DNA of 40,287 nucleotides from Firmicutes bacterium CAG:238 (GTDB lineage: Bacteria > Bacillota > Clostridia > Peptostreptococcales > Anaerovoracaceae). The position numbers were made by a program, and so were the translations under genes. Shown here piece by piece: positions 24,879 through 32,678 of the stretch (its first letter is position 1; each line of letters begins with the position of its first letter). The DNA lies in NCBI GenBank assembly GCA_000435615.1, contig FR881983.1, positions 4,655 through 44,941 of the forward strand. The letters are read 5' to 3'. Under the pieces are notes generated by a model. It saw nothing but the letters and a program-made list of their open reading frames with translations. It was not told the DNA's origin and did no database searches.

Positions 24879-25905
24879 TTTTATATTTTTGGCGCTCTGT
24901 ATCGGCCTAACGGTTTACTATGTGTTTCGCGGAGAGGACTTTTCCGAGGTGGCCGAATATATCGAACATGCCAAAGGTCCGGAGTGGCTGGTCGGAATCC
25001 TGCTGGTGTTTGCATTTATATTAAGCGAATCAGTGATTATTTTCTACTTGATGGGGACCTTGAAAGAAAAACCGAAGCTTTCGCACTGCTGTTTGTATTC
25101 CTTTGTCGGGTTTTTCTTTAGTCTGGTGACGCCGACGGCTTCCGGAGGACAGCCCATGCAGCTCGTTTTTATGAACAAGGACAAGCTCTCGGCGCATGTT
25201 TCCACGATTACGTTAATGATTGTTACAATCGCATATAAGGCGGTTTTGGTGCTTCTGGGGCTGTTTGTCTTGATTTTCAGACCTGCAGTTGAGCTCAAGC
25301 TGCTGCGCCCGGCGATGCCTTGGGTGTATCTGGGACTGGTGCTGAATGTGATTTGCGTAACCTTCATGCTTGCCGTAGTATGGTCGCCGGAAATTATGAA
25401 AGGTCTGGTGCAGTGGTTTGTCGGAATTATGCGGCGGCACTTGCATAAGGCCGGGAAACAGGAAAAGCTGGAGAGGCTGGAGGCAAAAGCTATCCGCTAT
25501 ATGGACGGCTACAAGGAAACTTCGGTGTATGTCCGCCGGCATAAGCAGGTGAGCCTGAATGTGCTTGGGATTACCTTGGTGCAGCGCTGTCTGCTGTTTG
25601 CGGTTACTTATGTGGTTTTGCGCTCATTTGGAATTCAGAGCCTCGGACTTGCAGATGTAATCGTTCTGCAGGGGACAATTTCGCTGGCAGTCGATATGCT
25701 TCCGCTGCCGGGAGGTCTTGGCATCAGCGAACATTTATTTCAATTGATATTTTTGCCGGTATGCGGCGCGGGGGTAATCACGCCGGCGATGATTATAAGC
25801 AGGGGTTTGAGTTTTTATGCGCAGCTGTTGATTAGCGCGGTCTTCACCGCGGCAGCGTATTTTCTGATATTTGGGAGGAGAGAGAAAAATGATAGGATTT
25901 TATAA
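24850..25905 (+). CDS. Flippase-like integral membrane protein (UPF0104/LPG synthase TM type)
   Basis: About 351 residues with around eight membrane helices, of the family related to the membrane half of MprF and to glycolipid-associated flippase-like proteins. Family signs are the SFVGFFFSLVTPTASGGQPMQ block near residue 85, a long cytoplasmic charged loop (about 185-235), and DMLPLPGGLGISEHLF near 285. No soluble aminoacyl-transferase domain is attached. ATG at 24850 is preferred because GGGG lies 6 bases before it; ATG 24844 is the alternative. It overlaps the PAP2 gene by 29 bases and the next gene by 17, so all are coupled. It may move a lipid made by this cluster. Confidence 0.8.
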   Translation: MKKKKKVLFNFIFLALCIGLTVYYVFRGEDFSEVAEYIEHAKGPEWLVGILLVFAFILSESVIIFYLMGTLKEKPKLSHCCLYSFVGFFFSLVTPTASGGQPMQLVFMNKDKLSAHVSTITLMIVTIAYKAVLVLLGLFVLIFRPAVELKLLRPAMPWVYLGLVLNVICVTFMLAVVWSPEIMKGLVQWFVGIMRRHLHKAGKQEKLERLEAKAIRYMDGYKETSVYVRRHKQVSLNVLGITLVQRCLLFAVTYVVLRSFGIQSLGLADVIVLQGTISLAVDMLPLPGGLGISEHLFQLIFLPVCGAGVITPAMIISRGLSFYAQLLISAVFTAAAYFLIFGRREKNDRIL

Positions 25906-26542
25906 TTATACGGTAATACTTACATACATGAGCCTGATTTCGGCGATTACGGGAATGACGTTTGCACATGCGGGGGTGTTCGGAGCGGCAATATTCTGTC
26001 TTGCTCTTTCGGGCTTTTTCGATATGTTTGACGGCAAGGTCGCTCGCAGGAAGAAGGACCGAACCGATGACGAGAAGCTCTTCGGCATTCAGCTCGACTC
26101 GCTTTGCGATGTGGCTGCTTTCGGCGTGTTTCCGGCATACCTGTGCTACTGCATGGGAGTTCAGGGCAGACTGGGATTTCTGGCAATCATTTTCTATGCG
26201 ATTTGCGGCGTGATTCGGCTTGCGTACTTCAATGTGATTGAGACGAACAACTTTTTCTCGGAAGAGGAACACGAAAAAGTGTATTACGGCCTTCCGATTA
26301 CCTCTGCGGCGGTGATTTTCCCACTCGTATACCTTTTGAAGGGGATTTTTACGGCGTCTGCGTATAATGCAATTCTGACAGTTCTGCTTTTCGGAGTGGG
26401 AATGCTGTTCATATCGAACTTCAAGCTCAGAAAACCAAGCAACAAACTGCTTCTGCTCATCTGTGTGATTGTTGCGGCAGCGTTAGTGTTTATCTATATC
26501 AATCAGGGCGGGAGCCAGCCGGGAGTGTACCATGGAATGTAA
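25889..26542 (+). CDS. pssA: CDP-diacylglycerol-serine O-phosphatidyltransferase
   Basis: Membrane enzyme that makes phosphatidylserine from CDP-diacylglycerol and serine, 217 residues, about seven helices. The CDP-alcohol phosphotransferase signature D-G-x2-A-R-x8+-G-x3-D-x3-D is present as FDMFDGKVARR followed by FGIQLDSLCD. The ATG at 25889 is set by GGGAGGAG 8 bases upstream, and it lies inside the end of the flippase-like gene. The next gene is the matching decarboxylase, so the product is very likely phosphatidylserine on the way to phosphatidylethanolamine. Confidence 0.93.
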   Translation: MIGFYNYTVILTYMSLISAITGMTFAHAGVFGAAIFCLALSGFFDMFDGKVARRKKDRTDDEKLFGIQLDSLCDVAAFGVFPAYLCYCMGVQGRLGFLAIIFYAICGVIRLAYFNVIETNNFFSEEEHEKVYYGLPITSAAVIFPLVYLLKGIFTASAYNAILTVLLFGVGMLFISNFKLRKPSNKLLLLICVIVAAALVFIYINQGGSQPGVYHGM

Positions 26543-27401
26543 AGACAGAAAAGGAATGCCCGTGCCAAGCGACGCGCAGCAGGATGCCATTCTAAGAAAA
26601 CTGTACGGCACAGCCGGCGGGCGGATGGTGCTCAAAGTCCTGGTGAGGCCGTGGGTAAGCCGGCTCGGAGGAGCGGTCTTGTCCTCGCGCATATCAAAAC
26701 TTGCCATTCCGGGATTCGTAAAGAAAAACGGCATCGACATGCGCCAGTACGAGCACAAAAGATACAAATCTTATAATGACTTCTTTACCCGCAGAATAAG
26801 AAAGGGCATGCGTCCCGTGGAACCGGAGCCGGCCGGCTTCATCTCTCCGTGCGACAGCAGGCTGACGGTGCATGAAATCTGCGACGGTGCTTCTTTTCAT
26901 ATAAAGAACACGCAGTATACCATGCACAGTCTTTTTCGCGACAGCAGGCTGGCTGAGGAATACCGCGGCGGTCTGCTGCTTTTGTTCCGGCTCACGGTAG
27001 ACGATTATCACCGTTACTGCTATACGGATAACGGAACCAAGAGCTGCGATACCTACATAAATGGGGTTTTTCACACGGTGAACCCGTTTGCGGGGCAGAT
27101 TCTGCCGATCTATAAGGAAAACAGCCGCTGCTATTGCGCGCTCGAAACCGAAAACTTCGGGAAGCTGCTCCACATGGAGGTCGGAGCCCTTATGGTCGGC
27201 AAAATCGTAAATTATCACAAGCACGGCGGATTTTCTTTTAAACGCGGACAGGAGAAAGGACGATTCGAATTCGGCGGTTCGACAGTCATCCTCTGCGTCA
27301 AGAAAGATGTCCTGCGGGTAGATGAGGACATTCTGGCAAACAGCAGAGAAGGCATCGAAACGAAGGTCCGCATGGGCGAGAAGATTGGAGAGAGAATATA
27401 A
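26532..27401 (+). CDS. psd: Phosphatidylserine decarboxylase proenzyme
   Basis: Converts phosphatidylserine to phosphatidylethanolamine with a pyruvoyl group made by self-cleavage, 289 residues. The cleavage site is seen near residue 248 as FEFGGSTVI; the usual LGST is GGST here, and the serine that becomes pyruvoyl is kept. Other family blocks are YKSYNDFFTRRI, FISPCDSRL (catalytic Asp), RLTVDDYHRYCY (catalytic His) and MEVGALMVGKIV. It overlaps pssA by 11 bases. It completes a two-step phosphatidylethanolamine pathway. Confidence 0.94.
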   Translation: MECKDRKGMPVPSDAQQDAILRKLYGTAGGRMVLKVLVRPWVSRLGGAVLSSRISKLAIPGFVKKNGIDMRQYEHKRYKSYNDFFTRRIRKGMRPVEPEPAGFISPCDSRLTVHEICDGASFHIKNTQYTMHSLFRDSRLAEEYRGGLLLLFRLTVDDYHRYCYTDNGTKSCDTYINGVFHTVNPFAGQILPIYKENSRCYCALETENFGKLLHMEVGALMVGKIVNYHKHGGFSFKRGQEKGRFEFGGSTVILCVKKDVLRVDEDILANSREGIETKVRMGEKIGERI

Positions 27402-27403
27402 TT

Positions 27404-27422
27404 ACTATTCGTGTCGAATAGT
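27404..27422. repeat. Perfect inverted repeat after psd
   Basis: ACTATTCG-TGT-CGAATAGT starts 2 bases after the psd stop. It lacks a T-run on the plus strand, so it is a possible weak terminator or an RNA-end stabilising hairpin. Confidence 0.5.
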
Positions 27423-27440
27423 GTAAAAATATTAAAAATA

Positions 27441-27506
27441 TTCATGTAAAATAATGCGAAAATTCATGTAAAAATCGTTGATTTTCACATGAAAACCGGT
27501 TATACT
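27441..27506 (+). promoter_or_regulatory. Promoter with repeated operator-like sites before the DUF4143 gene
   Basis: TTGATT (27478-27483) and TATACT (27501-27506) are 17 bases apart. TTCATGTAAAA occurs at 27441-27451 and 27463-27473, a 22-base period. A related perfect palindrome, TTTTCA-CA-TGAAAA (27482-27495), fills most of the promoter spacer. This looks like a repressor or activator site array. Confidence 0.6.
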
Positions 27507-27535
27507 ATAATCAGAACCTTTAAGGAGGTCTGATT

Positions 27536-28831
27536 ATGTACAGAAAAATTATGCGCTTCTTGGAAGCATGGAAAGAGGATGAACACCGAAAACCTCTTGT
27601 TTTGCAGGGTGCAAGACAGGTCGGAAAGACTTATTCCGTTCTGGAGTTTGGGCGCACATGCTATGAGAATGTAGCGTATTTCAATTTTGAAACCAATCCG
27701 AAGCTGAATGAGACCTTTGAGGAAGACATCAGCCCCGATTATCTGATACCGATTTTGTCCCATATTGCGGGGCAGACGATCGTGAAGGAAAAGACGCTGA
27801 TTGTTTTCGACGAGGTGCAGCTTTGCGAAAGGGCATTGACTTCGCTCAAATACTTCTGCGAGAACGCGCCGGAGTATCACATTATCGCCCTCGGCAGCCT
27901 GCTCGGTGTTGCAGTCAACCGAGCCCGGTTTTCTTTTCCCGTCGGAAAGGTCGATATGAAAACGCTTTATCCGATGGATATGGAAGAATTCATGCTTGCT
28001 CTCGGAGAGGAAACTCTCGTAAAAGAGATAAAAAAAAGCTTCGATACCGATAAGCCGCTGCCGGCGGCTTTGCACGAAACCGCAATGCAGCTCTATCGTC
28101 AGTATCTTGTAGTCGGCGGCATGCCGGAGTGCGTGATGCAGTTCGCGCAGACCAAGGACTACATTCTTGTCCGCCATACGCAGGACACGATACTTGCAAG
28201 CTATCTCAACGATATGAGTAAGTACAACAATTTGAATGAAATTAAGAAAACCAGACTTGCCTATGATAATATTACCGTTCAGCTTTCAAAGAAAAATACT
28301 CGCTTTCAATATAAGCTGATAAAGAAAGGCGGACGGGCTTCCGAATTTGAAAATGCAATCGAATGGCTTTGCCTGTCCGGTATCGTCTCGCAGGTTTACA
28401 AGGTGGAGCAGATCAAAAAGCCGCTTGAAAACTACCGGGATATTGATGCGTTCAAAATTTATGTATCCGATTTGGGGCTGCTTTGTGCCAAGAAGGATCT
28501 GACGGCTGACGATGTTCTCTATGAGACGCCGGAAATCAATGATTTCAAGGGTGGGATGGCAGAAAACTATGTCAATGTGCAGCTTTCTATCAATGGATAT
28601 CGCACCTATTACTGGCAGTCCGAGCGTGGAGCGGAAATCGATTTTGTCATCCAGCGTGACGGAAAACTGATTCCGATTGAAGTCAAATCCGCCGATAACA
28701 CCAAAGCCAAGAGCCTGAAAGTTTATATGGATACCTATAATCCTTCTTATGCAATCAAACTTTCCGCCAAAAACTTTGGCTTCGAGGACGATAAGAAAAT
28801 TGTGCCTCTGTATGCGACATTTTGTATCTAA
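27536..28831 (+). CDS. AAA ATPase with DUF4143 / PD-(D/E)XK-like C-terminal domain
   Basis: A 431-residue stand-alone ATPase of the widespread AAA_14-DUF4143 family, whose role is not settled. Walker A is GARQVGKT near residue 25, Walker B is LIVFDEVQ near 88, and a sensor-like IIALGSLLG follows. After a helical middle (about 180-290) the C-terminal domain ends with SERGAEIDFVIQRDGKLIPIEVKSA, a pattern like the PD-(D/E)XK nuclease core (E-IDFV then EVK). TAAGGAGG is 8 bases before the ATG. It is monocistronic, with its own operator-rich promoter and terminator. Members often behave as mobile, patchily spread genes. Confidence 0.88.
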   Translation: MYRKIMRFLEAWKEDEHRKPLVLQGARQVGKTYSVLEFGRTCYENVAYFNFETNPKLNETFEEDISPDYLIPILSHIAGQTIVKEKTLIVFDEVQLCERALTSLKYFCENAPEYHIIALGSLLGVAVNRARFSFPVGKVDMKTLYPMDMEEFMLALGEETLVKEIKKSFDTDKPLPAALHETAMQLYRQYLVVGGMPECVMQFAQTKDYILVRHTQDTILASYLNDMSKYNNLNEIKKTRLAYDNITVQLSKKNTRFQYKLIKKGGRASEFENAIEWLCLSGIVSQVYKVEQIKKPLENYRDIDAFKIYVSDLGLLCAKKDLTADDVLYETPEINDFKGGMAENYVNVQLSINGYRTYYWQSERGAEIDFVIQRDGKLIPIEVKSADNTKAKSLKVYMDTYNPSYAIKLSAKNFGFEDDKKIVPLYATFCI

Positions 28832-28865
28832 AAAAGAATGGACGATTGTTCACAAAGAAAAATAA

Positions 28866-28906
28866 ACGCAGAGCGTATGATGCTAAGATACGGCTCTGCG
28901 TTTTTT
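28866..28906 (+). terminator. Rho-independent terminator of the DUF4143 gene
   Basis: CGCAGAGC (28867-28874) pairs with GCTCTGCG (28893-28900), extended by GTAT/ATAC, followed by six Ts. It also sits between this gene and the leftward cotJC remnant. Confidence 0.9.
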
Positions 28907-28944
28907 ATTGCCTGATTTTCGGGCTCCGGCTTTTGGCAGAGCTG

Positions 28945-29457
28945 TTACATGTCGAATTCCGGATTGATTGCGTAGAAGTTTTTGGAGTTAAGGTTATCCT
29001 GAACGATTCGCAGCCCTTCGCCGAAGCGCTGATAGTGCACGACTTCGCGCTCACGCAGGAAGCGGATTGGGTCCAGGACATCCGGGTCATCGCAGAGACG
29101 GATGATGTTATCGTAGGTCGTGCGGGCTTTTTGCTCTGCAGCCATGTTTTCCGTCAGGTCGGTGATGGCATCGCCTTTGGATGCAAAGCAGAGTGCATCG
29201 AACGGAAAACCTGCCGCAGCCTGCGCGTATACGCCTGCTGTATGGTCTACGAAATATGTCTCAAAGCCCGCCTCTTTAATTTGCTCCATGGTCATGTTGC
29301 GGGTAAGCTGATGAACGATGGTCGCAATCATCTCTAAATGTCCGATTTCTTCCGTGCCGACATCCGTAAGGATTCCGGCAACGCTGCGGTACGGCATGCT
29401 GTAACGCTGGGAAAGATAGCGAAGCGAGGCACCGAGTTCACCGTCCGGACCACCATA
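28945..29457 (-). pseudogene. cotJC: CotJC-type manganese catalase, 5' end removed by element insertion
   Basis: The last 170 residues of a CotJC/manganese-catalase protein, a spore-coat associated member of the ferritin-like superfamily. Conservation begins abruptly at YGGPDGELGASLRYLSQRY and includes dimanganese ligands in GTEEIGHLEM, ENMAAEQKARTTYDN and EREVVHYQRF. Full-length relatives have roughly 30 more residues before YGGP; here the frame runs instead into the 3' end of the serine recombinase gene. The missing start is expected beyond the other end of the element, outside the window. If the element excises precisely, the gene would be restored. Whether the stub is translated is unknown. 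CotJA and CotJB are not next to it. Confidence 0.88.
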
Positions 29458-29475
29458 CCTCAAACGCAGATAATC
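29440..29475. other. Attachment-site junction between chromosome and element
   Basis: The cotJC reading stops being conserved at the tyrosine codon at 29455-29457, and the serine recombinase stop codon is at 29474-29476. The crossover therefore lies near or inside this interval, in the codons for the highly conserved YGGPDGE stretch. Serine integrases use a very short (2-base) core, so the exact bases cannot be fixed from one end. Confidence 0.7.
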
Positions 29476-30907
29476 AGAGGTAAAAAAAGACGGAAACCGT
29501 TGAATTTGCTTTATCGTAGACGATGCGCTCAACGATGGATTTGAGAGCATTTTGCTTCGATTCGTTATCAAAATTGCCGGTAAGCGCATCAATCACGCTC
29601 GAAAAGCGTTCTTCAACCTCTTCTTTGGTCGGAAGTTTGACCGCTTCTCTTTGTGCTTTGTCTTTTGCTTCGAGCGCAGCAATCTCGGCTTCGATTTTTT
29701 TCTTATGACCGCCGTACTCTTCGAGAGTATCAATGCCGGCGATGTATGCTGCCTTTGCTCGTTCGAGCACGCGGCGGAGCTTCTTGATATCAGAAGCGTA
29801 GTCAATCAGGTCGCTTTCGGGGATTTTCGTATTTTCTTTGATAAATTCTCCGGTGACAGTCACGCGGCTAATCGCCTCAATGACCGCAGCTTCGATTTTA
29901 CCAGCTTTGACAAAGTGCGAAGCTTTGCAGACTCCCTTGGAATATTTATAACACTGGAAGCCATCATTCTTAGGGGAATAGGTGAGCGTCGCACCGCAGC
30001 TGCTACACTTTAGCAAACCGGACAGCCAATGCTTCTTAACCGTCATCGGCTGGTCATTCTTTTTACGGCTGCGCCTGCGCTGCTCGAGAAGTAACTGAAC
30101 CGCGTCAAATTCTTCTTCGGGTATAATCGGTTCAAAATTACCTTTCGCAACTAAAGTGTCCGGAGAGTCATAAATTCGCCTGCTGAGAGTTTTTCCGGTC
30201 GGAGTCCAGCGAACATATCCTTTATAAACTGGGTTGTGCGCGATATATTCTATCGTGCGATTCTCAAACAGTCCGCCTCTATGTGTACGCTGACCTGCAT
30301 CGTTAAGCTGTCTGGCAATCCACAGAAACGATTTTCCCGCTTTGATTTGGGAAAATATGAAGCGAACCCATTTAGCCTCGTCAGAAACGATTACAGGCTC
30401 TTCTCCGGGCTTCTTCGAGTAACCATAGCAAGCAACGGTCTGCACCTTGCCTGTTTCTGCTACAAATGTCATCTTCGTTCTGACTTCTTCGGACAGTCTC
30501 ACGGAATAGAATTCATCCATCCACTCAATGATACGCTCAATCAGACCGCCGAACATGCTGTCTCCGGTCTCTTCGGTGATCGACACCACATCCACGCCGC
30601 ACTCTTTCTTCAGGAGCGATTTATAAAGAATAGATTCTTCCTGATTCCGAGCAAAACGAGAATATTTCCATACAAGAACGACTTCAAACGGGGAAGGCTT
30701 ACTCTTGGCCGTGGCAATCATGCTTTGAAAGGCAGGACGTTTTTTTGCCTGTCTGCCGGAGATTCCGGCGTCAATATATACATGCGACGGATCTAACACC
30801 ATGTCGTGCCGCTCCGCATAGGAACGAAGCTCCTGAAGCTGCGAATCCGGACTGTATTCAATTTGATCTTCCGTGGAAACACGGATATATGCAGCAGCAA
30901 CTTTCAT
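29474..30907 (-). CDS. int: Large serine recombinase (site-specific integrase)
   Basis: A 477-residue integrase expected to integrate and excise the element between attB and attP. The N-terminal resolvase domain has the nucleophile Ser11 in YIRVSTEDQ, then DAGISGRQAKKRPAFQSM and VWKYSRFARN. A recombinase domain follows (about 155-265), then a zinc ribbon with LKCSSCGATL near 305 and a second cysteine pair-like C-x7-C set, and a coiled-coil region (about 370-430) typical for synapsis control. AAAGGAGC lies 6 bases before the ATG. Its 3' end abuts the truncated cotJC, as expected for an integrase next to an attachment site. No directionality factor is identified. Confidence 0.96.
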   Translation of the reverse strand: MKVAAAYIRVSTEDQIEYSPDSQLQELRSYAERHDMVLDPSHVYIDAGISGRQAKKRPAFQSMIATAKSKPSPFEVVLVWKYSRFARNQEESILYKSLLKKECGVDVVSITEETGDSMFGGLIERIIEWMDEFYSVRLSEEVRTKMTFVAETGKVQTVACYGYSKKPGEEPVIVSDEAKWVRFIFSQIKAGKSFLWIARQLNDAGQRTHRGGLFENRTIEYIAHNPVYKGYVRWTPTGKTLSRRIYDSPDTLVAKGNFEPIIPEEEFDAVQLLLEQRRRSRKKNDQPMTVKKHWLSGLLKCSSCGATLTYSPKNDGFQCYKYSKGVCKASHFVKAGKIEAAVIEAISRVTVTGEFIKENTKIPESDLIDYASDIKKLRRVLERAKAAYIAGIDTLEEYGGHKKKIEAEIAALEAKDKAQREAVKLPTKEEVEERFSSVIDALTGNFDNESKQNALKSIVERIVYDKANSTVSVFFYL

Positions 30908-31034
30908 GCATGCTCCTTTCTAACCATCCCGGCGAACTCGTCGCAATGGTTTTCCCTAAATATTACCAATAGTATTTCATTCGTCGCAAGAATATAATTA
31001 TATTTGCGCCCCTTACAGAAGGAAAGGTGCAAAG

Positions 31035-31172
31035 ATGACAAGGTTACATGTACAATATATACATATCGACGACGAAGAAATATACGCTATCTATTTCATT
31101 GAAATACAACTCGTAGCTTACTCGATCAACCCCCGACAAAAGAAAGGGGGTATAATTTTGTTCATCCGTTAG
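31035..31172 (+). CDS. Small hypothetical protein next to the integrase
   Basis: A 45-codon frame starting MTRLHVQYIHIDDEEIYAIY and ending with a basic stretch (PRQKKGG) and IILFIR. GAAGGAAAGGTG lies before the ATG with good spacing, and a TATAAT lies about 40 bases upstream at 30994-30999. Excision factors of serine-integrase elements are often small and encoded near the integrase, so it is a candidate, but nothing in the sequence proves that. Confidence 0.4.
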   Translation: MTRLHVQYIHIDDEEIYAIYFIEIQLVAYSINPRQKKGGIILFIR

Positions 31173-31353
31173 TGTATTTAAAATAGGGGCGCAATTTCAA
31201 ACGACTTGCTTAAACTCTTGTTTTTTTGAACTTTTATATAGTTTTTTTGATATTTTTGTTGCATTTTTTGAAGATTTGGGTATAATAATAGTAGCTCATC
31301 TGCCGAGGCGTAGAAAGAGCCTGCCGGATTTCGTTTATCGAAAACTGGCCTTT
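31173..31353. promoter_or_regulatory. Non-coding gap with a strong rightward promoter
   Basis: No gene is seen. TTGCAT (31259-31264) and perfect TATAAT (31281-31286) are 16 bases apart and point rightward into the 3' end of the leftward putative RNase gene, so the transcript would be antisense to it. A small stem AGGC/GCCT (31306-31322) would lie near the start of that RNA. The upstream part is very T-rich. Confidence 0.5.
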
Positions 31354-31968
31354 TTATTTTTTGAAAAGTTTATCAAGCAACTCTTTCTTTCTTTTCGTCA
31401 CAACAGGAAAAGCTGTGATAAAAAGAAAATCTCCACAATCCTTCCTTTCGCGAAGCACCACCAAATAATCATCCATCCCGCAACAATAGCGGACATTAAC
31501 ATCGACATATGTCTTCTTGCCGTCGGTCTTTGTTTCTCGCGTGATCTGTATATCGTCATCGCCGGCATTGGCAAGCGCAAAGACTTCCGGGATCCAATGG
31601 ATGCGGTGAAGGCGATATAAACAATCCCAACGCCCGTAAGTTTGATAAGAGCTTTGCGCAGGGCTTAGAGCACACCCATTTTTACACAGCTCATAACTGA
31701 GGTCATTTGTGCACGGATAGAGCGTATACTTATCCTCGTTGTCCAAAGAAGTAATATGCATGAAGGAAAGAGGATAAGGCATGCTGAAAATACGCTGATA
31801 CATCTTGTTCATGTCGAAGAAGATGGTTTTGCCCTCAAATTTTGGCTTTACATCCTTTTTCAAAAATACATTATAAAAATGATCCATCCCGGCGTCGAAC
31901 ATTTCCCTAAGGGTTTCGCCGGCGTAAATACGAGGCGGGCTTAGCTTGCTTTTCTTTTGTGTATCCAT
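31354..31968 (-). CDS. Putative BECR-fold (Barnase/RelE-like) phage RNase
   Basis: A 204-residue protein, last in the leftward operon. The N-terminal half (MDTQKKSKLSPPRIYAGETL onward) is not recognised, though FYNVFLKK and the Cys-containing middle (YPCTNDLSYELCKNGC) stand out. The C-terminal 80 residues run LYRLHRIHWIPEV, then a basic TDGKKTYVDVNVRY, then DDYLVVLRER and FLFITAFPVVTKRKK. That order (R-x-x-R-I-x-W-I, basic strand, YLVVL, ITAF) resembles phage-borne Barnase-EndoU-ColicinE5/D-RelE-like nucleases. GGAGGT is 7 bases before the ATG at 31968, and the gene starts 5 bases after DUF3800. The nuclease reading is an inference from pattern alone. Confidence 0.5.
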   Translation of the reverse strand: MDTQKKSKLSPPRIYAGETLREMFDAGMDHFYNVFLKKDVKPKFEGKTIFFDMNKMYQRIFSMPYPLSFMHITSLDNEDKYTLYPCTNDLSYELCKNGCALSPAQSSYQTYGRWDCLYRLHRIHWIPEVFALANAGDDDIQITRETKTDGKKTYVDVNVRYCCGMDDYLVVLRERKDCGDFLFITAFPVVTKRKKELLDKLFKK

Positions 31969-31973
31969 TAGTG

Positions 31974-32678
31974 CTACCTCCAAGACTCCGGCGTCCAAAT
32001 GAACCAATTTACATTCTCGCTTCGATATGAAGAGGACAGCAAGAGACTTTGAGCAGAGCGATGTTCGATTCTCTCTATAACTCTCAGCTTCGCGGAACTG
32101 GTGCGGAGGTTCCGGTGCCTGTATGAAAGAGCACCGATGAAAACATCAGCCAGCTGCAGCAATGCGATTTCGTCAGAGTGCACCAGCTGAATTCGATTAA
32201 CAACATTTGAAGCGTAGTGCGAATTAAAAAAGTTGCGAAGTCTCCTTACCTTTTGAGCTCCCAAGGTGTCTTTTATATCCAGATAACAGTTGAACGAAGC
32301 GGGACGATTCTTATCGAACACGAATTCTAACATACGGTAGTACATTTTGTAGTACCATTCGTCATATGTTTGGGAAAAAGAACTGTGGTCAAGCTCGTCT
32401 TTGCCGCGTCCGACATATCCGCGAAAACGGAGCATGCCGACATGATCAAAGAAATAGTCAACAATAGCCAAATAAAACTCCACATTTCCGGGAGAAATTT
32501 TCGTCCATTTCATTTCAGCTTTAGGATTAAACCCAAAAAGCGATTTCAAGTCTATAAGATCCGAGTTAAAAGCATGAGCCATGGATTCGTCACACATGAT
32601 GCCGCCAAGAACGAAAATACTGTTTCCGTCATGCTCCAAATGACAGCTCTCATCACAATAAATATTATATGTCGTCAT
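31974..32678 (-). CDS. DUF3800 protein (RNase H-like fold)
   Basis: A 234-residue protein of the DUF3800 family, found in phages and islands and thought to have an RNase H-like fold; biological role unsettled. The N-terminal strand NIYCDESCH carries the first acidic pair, followed by FVLGGIMCDES. A further Asp lies in CYLDIKD near residue 135, and LLQLADVFIGALSY near 180 holds the last, so the acidic set expected of the fold is intact. The ATG at 32678 has AGGAGG 6 bases upstream. It overlaps the repressor gene by 14 bases and precedes the putative RNase by 5 bases, which suggests the three act together. Confidence 0.82.
   Translation of the reverse strand: MTTYNIYCDESCHLEHDGNSIFVLGGIMCDESMAHAFNSDLIDLKSLFGFNPKAEMKWTKISPGNVEFYLAIVDYFFDHVGMLRFRGYVGRGKDELDHSSFSQTYDEWYYKMYYRMLEFVFDKNRPASFNCYLDIKDTLGAQKVRRLRNFFNSHYASNVVNRIQLVHSDEIALLQLADVFIGALSYRHRNLRTSSAKLRVIERIEHRSAQSLLLSSSYRSENVNWFIWTPESWR

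Noticed and set aside
27536..28831. DUF4143 ATPase as part of the integrated element
   Set aside because: It lies on the chromosome side of the split cotJC gene, with its own promoter and terminator, so it is outside the element as delimited here.
31276..31620. Rightward 114-residue frame near the element's left side
   Set aside because: Antisense to the putative RNase gene, which has a proper ribosome binding site and operon context; the frame has no ribosome binding site of its own.
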